Shown: one piece after another, positions 55,305-63,896 of the stretch
Numbering within the stretch: position 1 is the first letter of the stretch
Layout: every line of letters starts with the position of its first letter
Source: Streptomyces sclerotialus
GTDB lineage: Bacteria; Actinomycetota; Actinomycetes; Streptomycetales; Streptomycetaceae
DNA length: 64,000 bases
Assembly: GCA_000719105.1 (NCBI GenBank)
Contig: JODX01000015.1
Location: 95,152 to 159,151 of the forward strand
Reading direction: 5' to 3'
Program-made: the position numbers and the translations under genes
Notes under the pieces: model-generated
What the model was told of the DNA's origin: nothing
Database searches by the model: none
The model's input: the letters and a program-made list of their open reading frames with translations, nothing else

Positions 55305-55952
55305 TCAGCGGGCGAGCCCCGACTCCCAGGCCCACGCCGCTATCTCGACCCGGTTGCGGACGCCGAGCTTGCTCTGGATGTTGGTGAGGTGGGTCTTCAC
55401 CGTGCCCGCGCTGATGTGCAGGGCGGCGGCGATCTCCGTGTTGGTGTGCCCGCGGGAGACGAGGGCCGCGACCTCGGTCTCGCGCTGGGACAGGGGCGAG
55501 GGACTGGAAACCGGGGCGGCGGCGGGGCGGGCGAACTGCTGGAGCAGCCGGACCGTGATGGAGGGGCTGATGAGGGCCTCGCCGGAGGCGGCGGAGCGGA
55601 CGGCCTCGGCGAGCAGGCGAGGGCCCGCGTCCTTGAGGAGGAAGCCGCAGGCACCGTTGTGCAGGGCCTGGTGGACGTACTCGTCGTCGTCGAAGGTCGT
55701 CACCATGACGACCTTCGGGGTGTGCGCGGCCCCGGGACGGTGCAGGTGCCGCAGCGCCTCGATGCCGTTCAGCCGCGGCATGCGGATGTCCATGAGGACG
55801 ACGTCCGGGCGGTGCTCGTCGGCCTGCTGGATCGCGGCGACCCCGTCGGCGGCCTGGGCGACGACCTCGATGTCGTCCTCGGCCGCCAGGATCATGGCCA
55901 TGCCGGTGCGGACGATCGTCTGGTCGTCCGCGAGAAGGACACGGATGGTCAT
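55305..55952 (-). CDS. NarL/LuxR-type response regulator
   Basis: 215 residues. Receiver domain MTIRVLLADDQTIVRTGMAM with the phospho-Asp in VVLMDIRMPRLNG and Lys in FLLKDAGPRLL. The LuxR domain reads LSQRETEVAALVSRGHTNTE and ISAGTVKTHLTNIQSKLGV. Its ATG overlaps the kinase stop by one base (TGATG), so they are coupled. Confidence 0.94.
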   Translation of the reverse strand: MTIRVLLADDQTIVRTGMAMILAAEDDIEVVAQAADGVAAIQQADEHRPDVVLMDIRMPRLNGIEALRHLHRPGAAHTPKVVMVTTFDDDEYVHQALHNGACGFLLKDAGPRLLAEAVRSAASGEALISPSITVRLLQQFARPAAAPVSSPSPLSQRETEVAALVSRGHTNTEIAAALHISAGTVKTHLTNIQSKLGVRNRVEIAAWAWESGLAR

Positions 55953-57178
55953 CAGGACACCTGCCGGAGGGGTAGGGGGAGTTCGAGTGCGACGTGCCAG
56001 CCGATGTCGGGACCGGAGCCGGGACCGGGGCCGGGGCCGGGGCCGGGGCCGGGACCCGCGGTCAGTGTGCCCCCGGCGGCGCCGGTGACCTCGCGCAGGC
56101 CGCGCAGTCCGTAGCCGCCGCTGTCGGAGGCGTCGGACGGGCGCTGGGTTCCGTCGTCGGTGATCCGCGCGGTCACCCGGCGGCGGGAGACGTCCAGGTG
56201 CACCTGCGCGGTGGTGCAGTCGCGGGCGTGCTTGCGGATGTTCGTCAGGGCCTCCATGACCACCCGTTCCACGAGGTGCGCGGCGTCCGCGGGGAGGGTG
56301 TCGGCCGGGCCGGTCTCGGTGAAGTCGACCCGGGTGCCGGGCAGTCGGCAGTCGGCGACCAGGGCGCGCACGGCGTCCGTGCCCGGTGCCCGGGTGCCCG
56401 GGACGGTGTCGTCGCGCAGGGCGCCGACCATCTTGCGCATGGCGGTCAGCGCCTCCGCCCCGGTGGTCTCGATCAGGTCGAGGGCGTCGCCCACCGCCTG
56501 GGGTCTCTTCGCCGCGATGGCACGGGCGCCCTGTGCCTGGACCACGATGCCCGATATGTGGTGGGCGACGTAGTCGTGCAGGTCGCGGGCGAAGGAGAGG
56601 CGCTGTTCCAGTCTGATCTGCTCCTCGCGCTGCCGGCGGGAGGCGACGACCAGCCGGACCGTGAGGCCGGAGGCCAGGGCGCCGCTGGCCACCAGCGTCA
56701 GGATGAGCGCGACGATGCTGCTGCCCTCGTCCACCTCGATCACCAGCGGACGCAGGATGACGGCGGTCATGAGCAGCGGCAGGGTGACGGCGGTGCCGGC
56801 CGGGGAACCCCGCCGCGCCGTCACGTGCAGCAGCACCATCAGGGCGGCCGGCTCGAACAGGGTGTAGGTGTCGGAGGCATCGTCCAGGCTCGCGTCGCCG
56901 CCCGCCCCCATGCGCAGCCCGACCGAGCAGGCCAGTGACACCAGGGCCGCGCCGCACGCCGTCCACGCGAGCACCGCGGGGGGCAGCCTGATCCCCACGG
57001 CGGCCGGGAAGGCGCCGACCGCCGCCGTGGCCGCCGACAGGAACAGCAGGAGCCCGGGGCCCTCCAGCCCGAGGAGGCCGGTCCCGACGTCGACCAGCAG
57101 GGCCGCCCCGAGGACGCAGAGCAGCAGGGCGCCGCCGAGGAACCGGCCGACAGCGGCGGCGCGCGGTGATCTGAGCAT
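55952..57178 (-). CDS. Sensor histidine kinase, HisKA_3 type
   Basis: 408 residues from the ATG at 57178. About six hydrophobic segments in the first 190 residues, then the phospho-acceptor His in FARDLHDYVAHHISGIVVQA, and the ATPase with ALTNIRKHARDCTTAQ and GGYGLRGLREVTGAAGG. A run of Gly-Pro repeats (about GPGPGPGPGPGPGSGP) lies near the C-terminus between two strands of the ATPase fold. TAGATT about 10 bases before the ATG may be a -10 box of a leaderless message. Confidence 0.9.
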   Translation of the reverse strand: MLRSPRAAAVGRFLGGALLLCVLGAALLVDVGTGLLGLEGPGLLLFLSAATAAVGAFPAAVGIRLPPAVLAWTACGAALVSLACSVGLRMGAGGDASLDDASDTYTLFEPAALMVLLHVTARRGSPAGTAVTLPLLMTAVILRPLVIEVDEGSSIVALILTLVASGALASGLTVRLVVASRRQREEQIRLEQRLSFARDLHDYVAHHISGIVVQAQGARAIAAKRPQAVGDALDLIETTGAEALTAMRKMVGALRDDTVPGTRAPGTDAVRALVADCRLPGTRVDFTETGPADTLPADAAHLVERVVMEALTNIRKHARDCTTAQVHLDVSRRRVTARITDDGTQRPSDASDSGGYGLRGLREVTGAAGGTLTAGPGPGPGPGPGPGSGPDIGWHVALELPLPLRQVS

Positions 57179-57335
57179 GGTCAGCAATCTAGCTTCGCCC
57201 TCGGCCGTGCCCCCTCTGCCGAAAGTCGTAGCCGTCCGCCGAGGAATGGATCCTTCGGGAGATCCGGCGGACGTGTCGCCGAACGGAAGCTGAGTGACGT
57301 CAGCACCGCTCGCCCCGACCGAAGGATCAGCCCGC

Positions 57336-57971
57336 ATGGACATCCGTTTCACGGTGGACTCCGCACCCGTTCTCGGCCCCGCGCTCGTTCTGTTCGCGGT
57401 CGGTTCCGCCGTCCAGGTGTGGCGCGGTGCGTGGCACGTGCGCCGCGCCCTGCTTCAGCTCGCCGCCGCCGTCTACGTCGCCGCGGTGCTGTCCCTGACG
57501 ATCTTCCCGCTGGAAGTGACGTGGGGCGAGTACGCCAACCAGGCCCCCTGGATCGGCCAGATCAACTTCATCCCGCTGCTCACCGCGGACATCACCATCG
57601 TCCCCAACGTCATCATGATGGTGCCGTTCGGCTTCCTGCTGCCGCTGATGTCCCGGCGCGCCACCTCGGCGTCCCGGGCGGCCTGGATGACGGCGGCGGT
57701 CAGCCTGGCCATCGAAGCCGCCCAGCTCCTGTCGTACATCGTCCTGAACAACGGCCGCTCCGTGGACGTCAACGACCTCCTCGCCAACACGCTCGGCGGA
57801 CTCGTCGGCTACGCCCTGGTGACCCTCGCCCTGCGCGCGCCGTCCCTGCGCGGTCCCCTCCTCGCGGCCGCGCTGCCGCGCTCCGCGGCGCTGCGCGACG
57901 ACCGCCGGCGGACGGCGACCGCCGACGGACCCCGGCCGGCCCCGATCGCGGACCCCGTCGTCCGTCCCTGA
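57336..57971 (+). CDS. VanZ family membrane protein
   Basis: 211 residues from the ATG at 57336 with AAGGATC upstream; a GTG at 57294 is an alternative. About five helices, with the VanZ features INFIPLLT, MMVPFGFLLPLM and RSVDVNDLLANTLGGLVGYA. VanZ gives low-level teicoplanin resistance in enterococci; its function in Streptomyces is unknown. A basic tail follows. Confidence 0.9.
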   Translation: MDIRFTVDSAPVLGPALVLFAVGSAVQVWRGAWHVRRALLQLAAAVYVAAVLSLTIFPLEVTWGEYANQAPWIGQINFIPLLTADITIVPNVIMMVPFGFLLPLMSRRATSASRAAWMTAAVSLAIEAAQLLSYIVLNNGRSVDVNDLLANTLGGLVGYALVTLALRAPSLRGPLLAAALPRSAALRDDRRRTATADGPRPAPIADPVVRP

Positions 57972-58023
57972 CCGCCCGTAACCACACCCCCGTAACCACA
58001 CTTCGAGAAGGAAACCAACCCTG

Positions 58024-58701
58024 ATGAACCGCCGTCTGCGCAACGCCCTCGTCGTCACCGCCACCGTCACCGCCGGCTTCCTGATGACCGCCTGCGAGGA
58101 GGGCACGGCAGGAGCCTCCGGAGCCGATCCCGCCGCCGCGTCCGACTCCGGCAGCACCAAGGCCGCCGATTCCTCCCCCTCGTCCGCCGGAGCCCAGGAC
58201 AAAAGCTCCACCGACAACACCAACAGCAGCGAGACCGGCAACGGCGGCAACGGCGATGCGAAGCACTCCGGCGCCGAGGCAGGGGACAAGTCCGGCTACG
58301 GCCAGTCCTGCGGCACCAACGACCTGACCTGGAGCGCCAAGCGGATGACCCAGGCCGGCGGCTACTACCAGGTCAGCGTCAAGGCCAAGTCGGGCATCAC
58401 CTGCGTCCTCCCCGGCGGTCTGCCCGTCATCGCCTTCGGCTCGGGCGGCACGCAGGCCGGTCCCGCCGAGCAGTCGGCCGGCGCAGAGATCACCCTCTCC
58501 GGCGGCAGGACGGTGTACGCCGGTGTCAGCCCGAAGAGCACCAGCGGGGACGGCGGCACCGAGTACAGCACCGTCATCGTCTCCGTCACCGGCGACGACC
58601 CCGACCCCATCTCGCTCGAGATCGGCAGCGTCCTCGTCGACCAGCCCGTCGTCACCAACTGGCACACCGACCCGCAGGACGCCGTTCCCTTCACGTCCTG
58701 A
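58024..58701 (+). CDS. DUF4232 lipoprotein
   Basis: 225 residues. The lipobox LMTAC lies at the end of the signal peptide, so the mature protein starts at Cys near residue 24. A Ser/Ala/Asn/Gly linker of about 65 residues leads to the DUF4232 domain (SCGTNDLTWSAKRMTQAGGY and onward), with two conserved cysteines. Extracytoplasmic, function unknown. It may form an operon with vanZ (52 bp gap). Its end overlaps the ybaK stop by 11 bp. Confidence 0.9.
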   Translation: MNRRLRNALVVTATVTAGFLMTACEEGTAGASGADPAAASDSGSTKAADSSPSSAGAQDKSSTDNTNSSETGNGGNGDAKHSGAEAGDKSGYGQSCGTNDLTWSAKRMTQAGGYYQVSVKAKSGITCVLPGGLPVIAFGSGGTQAGPAEQSAGAEITLSGGRTVYAGVSPKSTSGDGGTEYSTVIVSVTGDDPDPISLEIGSVLVDQPVVTNWHTDPQDAVPFTS

Positions 58702-59269
58702 CCGCTCCATCCGGTCCCCGGGAGCTGTCCGCCCGCTCGCGCACATCCACCACCGTGCCGCCCGCGTGGGCGATCAGGGTCTCGGGGTCCATCGGGAACA
58801 CCGTGTACGGGGTACCGGCCGCCGCCCACACCGTCTCGTGCTCCAGCAGCGAGCGGTCCGCCAGGACGCGGGTCCGGGTCCGGTGGCCGAAGGGCGGCAC
58901 GCCCCCGATCGCGTACCCGGTCGTCTCCCGGACCACGTCCGCCTTGGCCCGCGTGACCTTCTCGGCGCCCAGCTCCCGCCGTACCAGCTCGACGTCCACC
59001 CGGGACGCCCCGTCCATCAGCACGAGCACCGGGACTCCTCCCCCAAGCTCTCGACTGCGCTCGAGCAGGGGGGACCCCCATGCCGCGAACACCAGCGACT
59101 TGCAGATCTGGCTCAGCTCGCACCCGATCGCGGCGGCGGCCTCGGCGGCCGTACGGGTCGCGTCCGGGAAACGGCGGATGCGGTCGTTGAGCTCATCGAG
59201 GCCCAACTCGCGCAGCGCGTCGGCGAATCGGGGATGGGCGGGCGAAGCGGTGGCGTCGGAAGCGGTCAT
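58691..59269 (-). CDS. YbaK/ProX-like aminoacyl-tRNA deacylase
   Basis: 192 residues from the ATG at 59269. The editing domain shows CELSQICKSLVFAA, the Lys of the active site, and later GGVPPFGHRTRTRVL and TVWAAAGTPYTVFPMDPETL. It hydrolyses wrongly charged tRNA such as Cys-tRNA-Pro. The block WGSPLLERSRELGG, after KSLVFAA and before GVPVLVLMDG, does not belong to the family and corresponds to a repetitive palindrome in the DNA. The frame stays open. Confidence 0.88.
   Translation of the reverse strand: MTASDATASPAHPRFADALRELGLDELNDRIRRFPDATRTAAEAAAAIGCELSQICKSLVFAAWGSPLLERSRELGGGVPVLVLMDGASRVDVELVRRELGAEKVTRAKADVVRETTGYAIGGVPPFGHRTRTRVLADRSLLEHETVWAAAGTPYTVFPMDPETLIAHAGGTVVDVRERADSSRGPDGAVRT
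59035..59079. repeat. Palindromic Streptomyces repeat inside ybaK
   Basis: A hairpin-forming block around CCCCCAAGCTCTCGACTGCG, with its partner TCGAGCAGGGGGG. From memory the same element (with GAGAGCTTGGGGGAG on the other strand) is scattered between genes in many Streptomyces. Here it interrupts a coding sequence by about 42 bases. Confidence 0.75.
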
Positions 59270-59348
59270 GCCGGGCACGCTAGCGGTACGTGTACGGCCC
59301 ACGCGACCGGGTTACGAGGCGGCCGTGCCCTCACCCCGGCCGCAGGCC

Positions 59349-61058
59349 TCAGCCCCCCGCCCGCAGCAGCGCCGCCACGATCGGCCCCGCCGTGGACCCG
59401 CCGTGCCCGCCCTGCTGGACGACGCCCGCCGCGGCCAGGTCGCCCTTCCACGCGGTGAACCAGCCGTTGGGCTTCTTCTGGCCGTCGACCTCCGCCGAGC
59501 CCGTCTTGGCGCCGAAGTCGGGGCCGAGACCCGCCATGGCCTCGGCCGCAGTGCCGGCCGCCGCCGTGTACTGCATGACCTCGCGCAGCTGGGACTGCGT
59601 GGACGACGACATCGTGCGGGAGGCCGTGGCGAGGGTGCGGCCGTCCACGGACGGGGCGACCAGGTACGGCTGCTTGAAGGCGCCCGTCTTCGCGGTGGCG
59701 GCCACCGACGCCATGTTCAGCGGGTTCATGCGCACCCCGCCCTGGCCGATCAGCGAGGCGGCCATCGGGGCGTCGCTCTGCACCGGCACCGAGCCGTCGA
59801 ACGACGACACGCCGATGGACCAGTTGTCGAGGCCGAGGCCGAAGACCTCCTGGGCCTCCTTGGTGAGGGAGTCGTTCTCCAGCTTCTTGGCCTGGGAGAT
59901 GAAGGCCGTGTTGCAGGAGGCGGCGAAGCTCGCCTTGAACGTGCCCTTCTTGATCTGGAACTTGTCGAGGTTCTGGAACTTCCAGCCGCCGTACGACGAG
60001 TACTTGGGGCAGGGATGGGTCTTGTCCACCGAGGCCAGGCCCTTGTCGAAGAGCAGCGCCGCGGTCACGACCTTCATCGTGGAGCCGGGGGCGAGGGAGC
60101 CCTGGAAGGCCGTGTTGAAGTTCGGGTTGGAGTTCGCAACGGCGAGGATCTCGCCGGTCGAGGGGCGGAGGACCACGACCGACGCCCGCTCCTTGGCCGC
60201 GACCTGTTCCTCGGCGGCCTTCTGCAGGCTCCCGCTGAGGGTCGTCTCCACCGTCCCGGGGGTGCCCTCGCTCAGCTCCAGCAGTGTCTTGTCGGGAGCC
60301 TTGTCGGCGGCGGACTTCTTCGTCCCGGCCGCCGCCCGCGAGGACTCCTCCGTGGCGGTGGACTCCGCGCGGACGACGCGCAGTTCGATGCCCGCCTTGC
60401 CGCCCGCCTTCTCGCCGTACTTCTCCCGCAGGCCGTCCAGCACGGTGCCCAGGGACGGGTACGCCTCGGCGGTCAGCTCGCCGCCGTCCCGGTCGAGCGC
60501 CTTCACCGGGGGAGTGCCCGCCTCGCCCGTCACCAGCCGGTCGCCCTCGCCGAGGTCCGGGTGGACGACGGACGGCTGCCAGGCGACGACCGGCTCGCCG
60601 TCCTCGGTGTTCCGTACGACCTTCAGCGAGGACCGGTAGGAGAGGGGTTTGCTGGTGCCCTTGTACGACACCGTGCCCTTGACGGAGAAGGGGACGGTGT
60701 CGCCGGACCGCTTGCCGGGCGTGAGCGTGACATCGGTGATGTGCGCGTCCTTCCCGAACCCGGTCAGGGCGTTCTTCGCGGCCGTCGCGTCGTCCGTCGC
60801 GGCCGCCGCCTCCGCCACCGAGCCCTCCTGCCAGGCGGTGAGGAAGCCGGACGCGGTCGTCCGCACCTCGGCCGCCGACAGCGGACCGGTCCTGACGGCT
60901 TCGGCGGCGGCCGACGCCGTCGTGTCGTCCGCCGCGCTCCCGCCGTACAGGGTGTACACGCCGAACGCGCCGCCGACGGCGGCCACGGCGATCAGCCCGC
61001 CCAGGACGGCCGGACGGTTGCTGCGCTGCTCCTCGGCGACGCGCCTTCTCTTGCCCAC
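59349..61058 (-). CDS. Penicillin-binding protein 2-like transpeptidase
   Basis: 569 residues from a GTG at 61058. Basic N-terminus, one membrane helix (VLGGLIAVAAVGGAFGVYTL), an NTF2-like MecA_N domain (about 50-170), a dimerisation region, then the transpeptidase domain with SxxK in APGSTMKVVTAALLF, SxN in AASCNTAFIS and KTG in FGAKTGSAEVDG. It crosslinks peptidoglycan. A close paralogue follows at 61154. Confidence 0.93.
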   Translation of the reverse strand: MGKRRRVAEEQRSNRPAVLGGLIAVAAVGGAFGVYTLYGGSAADDTTASAAAEAVRTGPLSAAEVRTTASGFLTAWQEGSVAEAAAATDDATAAKNALTGFGKDAHITDVTLTPGKRSGDTVPFSVKGTVSYKGTSKPLSYRSSLKVVRNTEDGEPVVAWQPSVVHPDLGEGDRLVTGEAGTPPVKALDRDGGELTAEAYPSLGTVLDGLREKYGEKAGGKAGIELRVVRAESTATEESSRAAAGTKKSAADKAPDKTLLELSEGTPGTVETTLSGSLQKAAEEQVAAKERASVVVLRPSTGEILAVANSNPNFNTAFQGSLAPGSTMKVVTAALLFDKGLASVDKTHPCPKYSSYGGWKFQNLDKFQIKKGTFKASFAASCNTAFISQAKKLENDSLTKEAQEVFGLGLDNWSIGVSSFDGSVPVQSDAPMAASLIGQGGVRMNPLNMASVAATAKTGAFKQPYLVAPSVDGRTLATASRTMSSSTQSQLREVMQYTAAAGTAAEAMAGLGPDFGAKTGSAEVDGQKKPNGWFTAWKGDLAAAGVVQQGGHGGSTAGPIVAALLRAGG

Positions 61059-61153
61059 GGCTTTCCGATCCTCCGCTGTCCCCGGGCCCCCGGGGCCCTC
61101 GCACTCCCCAACGAGAGCACCCACCCTAGGGTCCCGGTACGACAAGGAGGACG

Positions 61154-62785
61154 TCAGCCGCCCGCCTGTAGCACGGCCGCGACAATCGGACCGGCCGCGT
61201 CGCCGCCGTGGCCGCCCGCCTCGGCCATGGCCGCGGCCGCGACGTCGTTGCGGTAGCCGGTGAACCAGCTGTTGGCCGCCTGCTGCCCGTCGACCTCGGC
61301 GGATCCGGTCTTGGCGCCGATGTCGCCGCCGAGCCCGGACATCGCGGCGGCGCCGGTGCCGCTCGTCGCGGTCCGGTTCATCATCTGGCGGAGCTGCTGC
61401 GCCGTGCCCGCGGACAGGCCCTCGGCGGTCGCCAGTTCGCGGTCGTCGAGCGACTGCGGGACGATGACCGGCTGCCGGAATCTGCCCGTCTTGACGGTGG
61501 CGGTGACGGAGGCCATGTTCAGCGGGTTCATCTGGACGTCGCCCTGGCCGAGCATGTTGGCCGCGGTCTTGTAGCCGCCGGAGGCGGGAACGGAGCCGTC
61601 GTAGGTGGTGACGCCGACCTTCCAGTCGCCCCGTCCGAGCCCGAACCGCTCCTCGGCCTCCTTGGTCAGCGAGTCGACCTGGACCTCGTCCGCGTACTTC
61701 ACGAACGCCGTGTTGCAGGACCGGGCGAAGCTCTCCGAGAGGGTGGCCTGCTCGTTGGGGGTCATGCCCCTCAGGTTGGGGAAGGTCGCGCTCTGCCAGG
61801 TGGCCTCGGCCGGACAGGGGGCCGGGCCGGTGGCCGTGGTGATGCCGTTGTCGATGAGGGTGGCAGCGCTGATGATCTTCATGGTGGAGCCGGGGGCCAG
61901 CCGGCCGAGGAAGGCCGCGTTGAACCCGTCCTCACGGTGGTTGGCGACGGCCAGCACCTCGCCGGTGCTGGGCTTCACGGCCACCACCGACGACTCCGCG
62001 TACTGCTGCACCGCCTTCTCGGCCGCCGCCTGCGCACTCGCGCTGATGGTGGTCGGCAGCCGGCCCGGCTTGCCCTCGGTGAGGGTCAGCAGGCTGGTGT
62101 CGGCCGCCGGCTCCTTCTCCGCGCTGTCTCCCCCGCGCCGGATCGACAGCTCGATGCCGGGCTCGCCGCCCGCCTGCTCGCCGTACTTCTCGCGCAACGT
62201 GTCCAGGATCGGCCCGAGGGAGGGGTACTTCTCCTTGCTGAGCTCCTTCCCGTTCCTGTCCACGGCTTCGATGGGCGGTGCCGATGCCTCCCCGGTGACG
62301 AGCGTGTCGCCCTTGCCCAGCTCGGGATGGACGACGGACGGCTCCCAGTCGACCAGCGCCTTGCCGGTGGTCTCCCCGCGCACCACCTTCAGCTCGCTGT
62401 CGTACGTGAGCGGCTTGCTCTTCCCCTCGTACGACACGGTGGCCTTCACGGAGAACGGCACGGTGTACCCGGTGACCTCGCCGGGAGTGATCCGCACGTC
62501 GCGTATGTACGCGTTGTCGCGGTAGGAGGCCAGCAGGGCCCCGGCCTCCCCGGCGTAGTTCGTCAGGGACGCCGCCGTACTCATGTCGCCCTTCTCCCAC
62601 GCCGCGAAGAACGCCTCGGACGCCTCCCGCACCTCGTCGGCGTCCGGCGGCCCGGTCTTCACGACGGGTGACCCCGGGCTGCCCCCGTTGATGGCGGACA
62701 CGAGGTTGTACGTGCCGTACCCGGCGCCCCCCACCATCACGGCGAACACCCCACCGATGACGGTGACCTTCACGCCCTTGCGCAT
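61154..62785 (-). CDS. Penicillin-binding protein 2-like transpeptidase, paralogue
   Basis: 543 residues with the same order: helix (VTVIGGVFAVMVGGAGYGTY), MecA_N domain, transpeptidase with SxxK in APGSTMKIISAATLID, SxN in ARSCNTAFVK and KTG in IGAKTGSAEVDG. It lies directly upstream of the other PBP on the same strand with 95 bp between. Extended identity in the C-terminal half shows a tandem duplication. Confidence 0.93.
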   Translation of the reverse strand: MRKGVKVTVIGGVFAVMVGGAGYGTYNLVSAINGGSPGSPVVKTGPPDADEVREASEAFFAAWEKGDMSTAASLTNYAGEAGALLASYRDNAYIRDVRITPGEVTGYTVPFSVKATVSYEGKSKPLTYDSELKVVRGETTGKALVDWEPSVVHPELGKGDTLVTGEASAPPIEAVDRNGKELSKEKYPSLGPILDTLREKYGEQAGGEPGIELSIRRGGDSAEKEPAADTSLLTLTEGKPGRLPTTISASAQAAAEKAVQQYAESSVVAVKPSTGEVLAVANHREDGFNAAFLGRLAPGSTMKIISAATLIDNGITTATGPAPCPAEATWQSATFPNLRGMTPNEQATLSESFARSCNTAFVKYADEVQVDSLTKEAEERFGLGRGDWKVGVTTYDGSVPASGGYKTAANMLGQGDVQMNPLNMASVTATVKTGRFRQPVIVPQSLDDRELATAEGLSAGTAQQLRQMMNRTATSGTGAAAMSGLGGDIGAKTGSAEVDGQQAANSWFTGYRNDVAAAAMAEAGGHGGDAAGPIVAAVLQAGG

Positions 62786-63047
62786 CGCGCGCTCCCTCCC
62801 CGTACCCCGTCGGCCGTTCCCCGGCGGCGCCCTTCTGGGTGCCGCTTCCCTCCCGCGTTCGAGTGACTGGTGATTCGAACGCGTTCAGAAACTGGTCGTG
62901 TGCACTGTATGCGGCGGGAGTGAACTGTGGGAGGGGAGTCCAGTAAATGCCGGAGCGACAGTATCGCTCTGCCTGCGGTCTCCGTGCGGAAGGACCCCAA
63001 GTCGGGCTCCGGCCCCTGCTATGTCGTCCTGCGCTGGTCGGCACGGA
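62786..63047. promoter_or_regulatory. Promoter region of the PBP genes
   Basis: No gene. It contains the dyad GAACGCGTTC near 62878-62887, which may be an operator, but no sigma consensus can be named. Confidence 0.4.
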
Positions 63048-63641
63048 TCAGCAGGTCGACCATCTGGATGCCCCAGCGATCTCGGTCGGGCCGGAACGGC
63101 CGTCGATCGTGCCGGCAACAACCGAGGCGACTTCGGAGAGGTCCTCGCTCCGCCTGCGCGCAGCAAGCAGGGCCGTGTTGAGAGCTTCGTAGTGGGCGAC
63201 GGTCCGAAGCCCGTGGCCGGTCTTCCACGGCTCGGCCGTAACGAGTGCGGCCAGATCGGCGATGTACGCGTCGTTGTCCTCGAACTCCGCGCGGCACTCG
63301 TCGATGGTGTCGATGAGCTCGGGGACGCCCCAGACGACGAACGTGAGGTCCTGGAGCGCCGTCGAGACGGTGACCTGGCGTGTCACCGCGAACGACGTGT
63401 CCCTGAGCTCCTCGACGCAGGGCAGGAAGACACTGAACGTGCCTCGCACACGGTTGAACCGGTGGGATCTGAACACGAGCCGGTAGTTCGTCAGGTGGAG
63501 GCGCCCTCCGATGGCCTCCTTCCCGCGCATGCCGACCAACCCCATCAGGTCGTCGCATGCGAACCGGGACAGGCCGGCTTCCCGGGCAGTGATGACGGCG
63601 GGTGATGTGCGGGGATGTTGTGGGCGTGGTGTTCTGGGCAC
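63048..63641 (-). CDS. GRAM/PH-like domain protein, start uncertain
   Basis: About 197 residues from a GTG at 63641. The core GGRLHLTNYRLVFRSHRFNR with FAVTRQVTVSTALQDLTFVV and WGVPELIDTIDE looks like a GRAM (PH-like) membrane-lipid-binding domain. The C-terminal half is helical. The open frame extends to 63896 but that part looks unrelated. Better starts may lie nearer the core. Confidence 0.6.
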   Translation of the reverse strand: MPRTPRPQHPRTSPAVITAREAGLSRFACDDLMGLVGMRGKEAIGGRLHLTNYRLVFRSHRFNRVRGTFSVFLPCVEELRDTSFAVTRQVTVSTALQDLTFVVWGVPELIDTIDECRAEFEDNDAYIADLAALVTAEPWKTGHGLRTVAHYEALNTALLAARRRSEDLSEVASVVAGTIDGRSGPTEIAGASRWSTC

Positions 63642-63720
63642 TCCGCGTCGCTTTTGTTCCGCTGCGTGTTCGCCTGTCGGTGGTCCCGTCTTCAAGCGAG
63701 GGTGACCGTGCAAGGGGGTG

Positions 63721-63896
63721 TCACTGGGGTCCGTCTTCGTCGGTGTGGGTGTTCCAGGTGGCCAGGGGGGCCCGGCCGCGGTGGTGATGGTGAGGATGTC
63801 GCAGCCCATGAGGCGGATGGCGGTGGTCAGGCGTTGGTGAACCGCTTTGTGGTCGTGTGGTGGGTAGCTGACGCGGACTTGGTGGGGGTTGGCCAT
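63721..63896 (-). pseudogene. Small ORF with probable frameshift
   Basis: The ATG at 63896 opens a protein MANPHQVRVSYPPHDHKAVH followed by about 20 well-composed residues (RLMGCDILTITT). At the G/C run 63765-63773 the sensible frame stops and another frame continues with LATWNTHTDEDGPQ and a TGA at 63721-63723. One missing base (or two extra) would restore a protein of ~58 residues. Family unknown. It may be a sequencing error or a decayed gene. Confidence 0.4.

Noticed and set aside
62870..62890. GAACGCGTTC dyad before the PBP gene as a defined operator
   Set aside because: A single 10-base dyad in GC-rich DNA is expected by chance too often to name a regulator.
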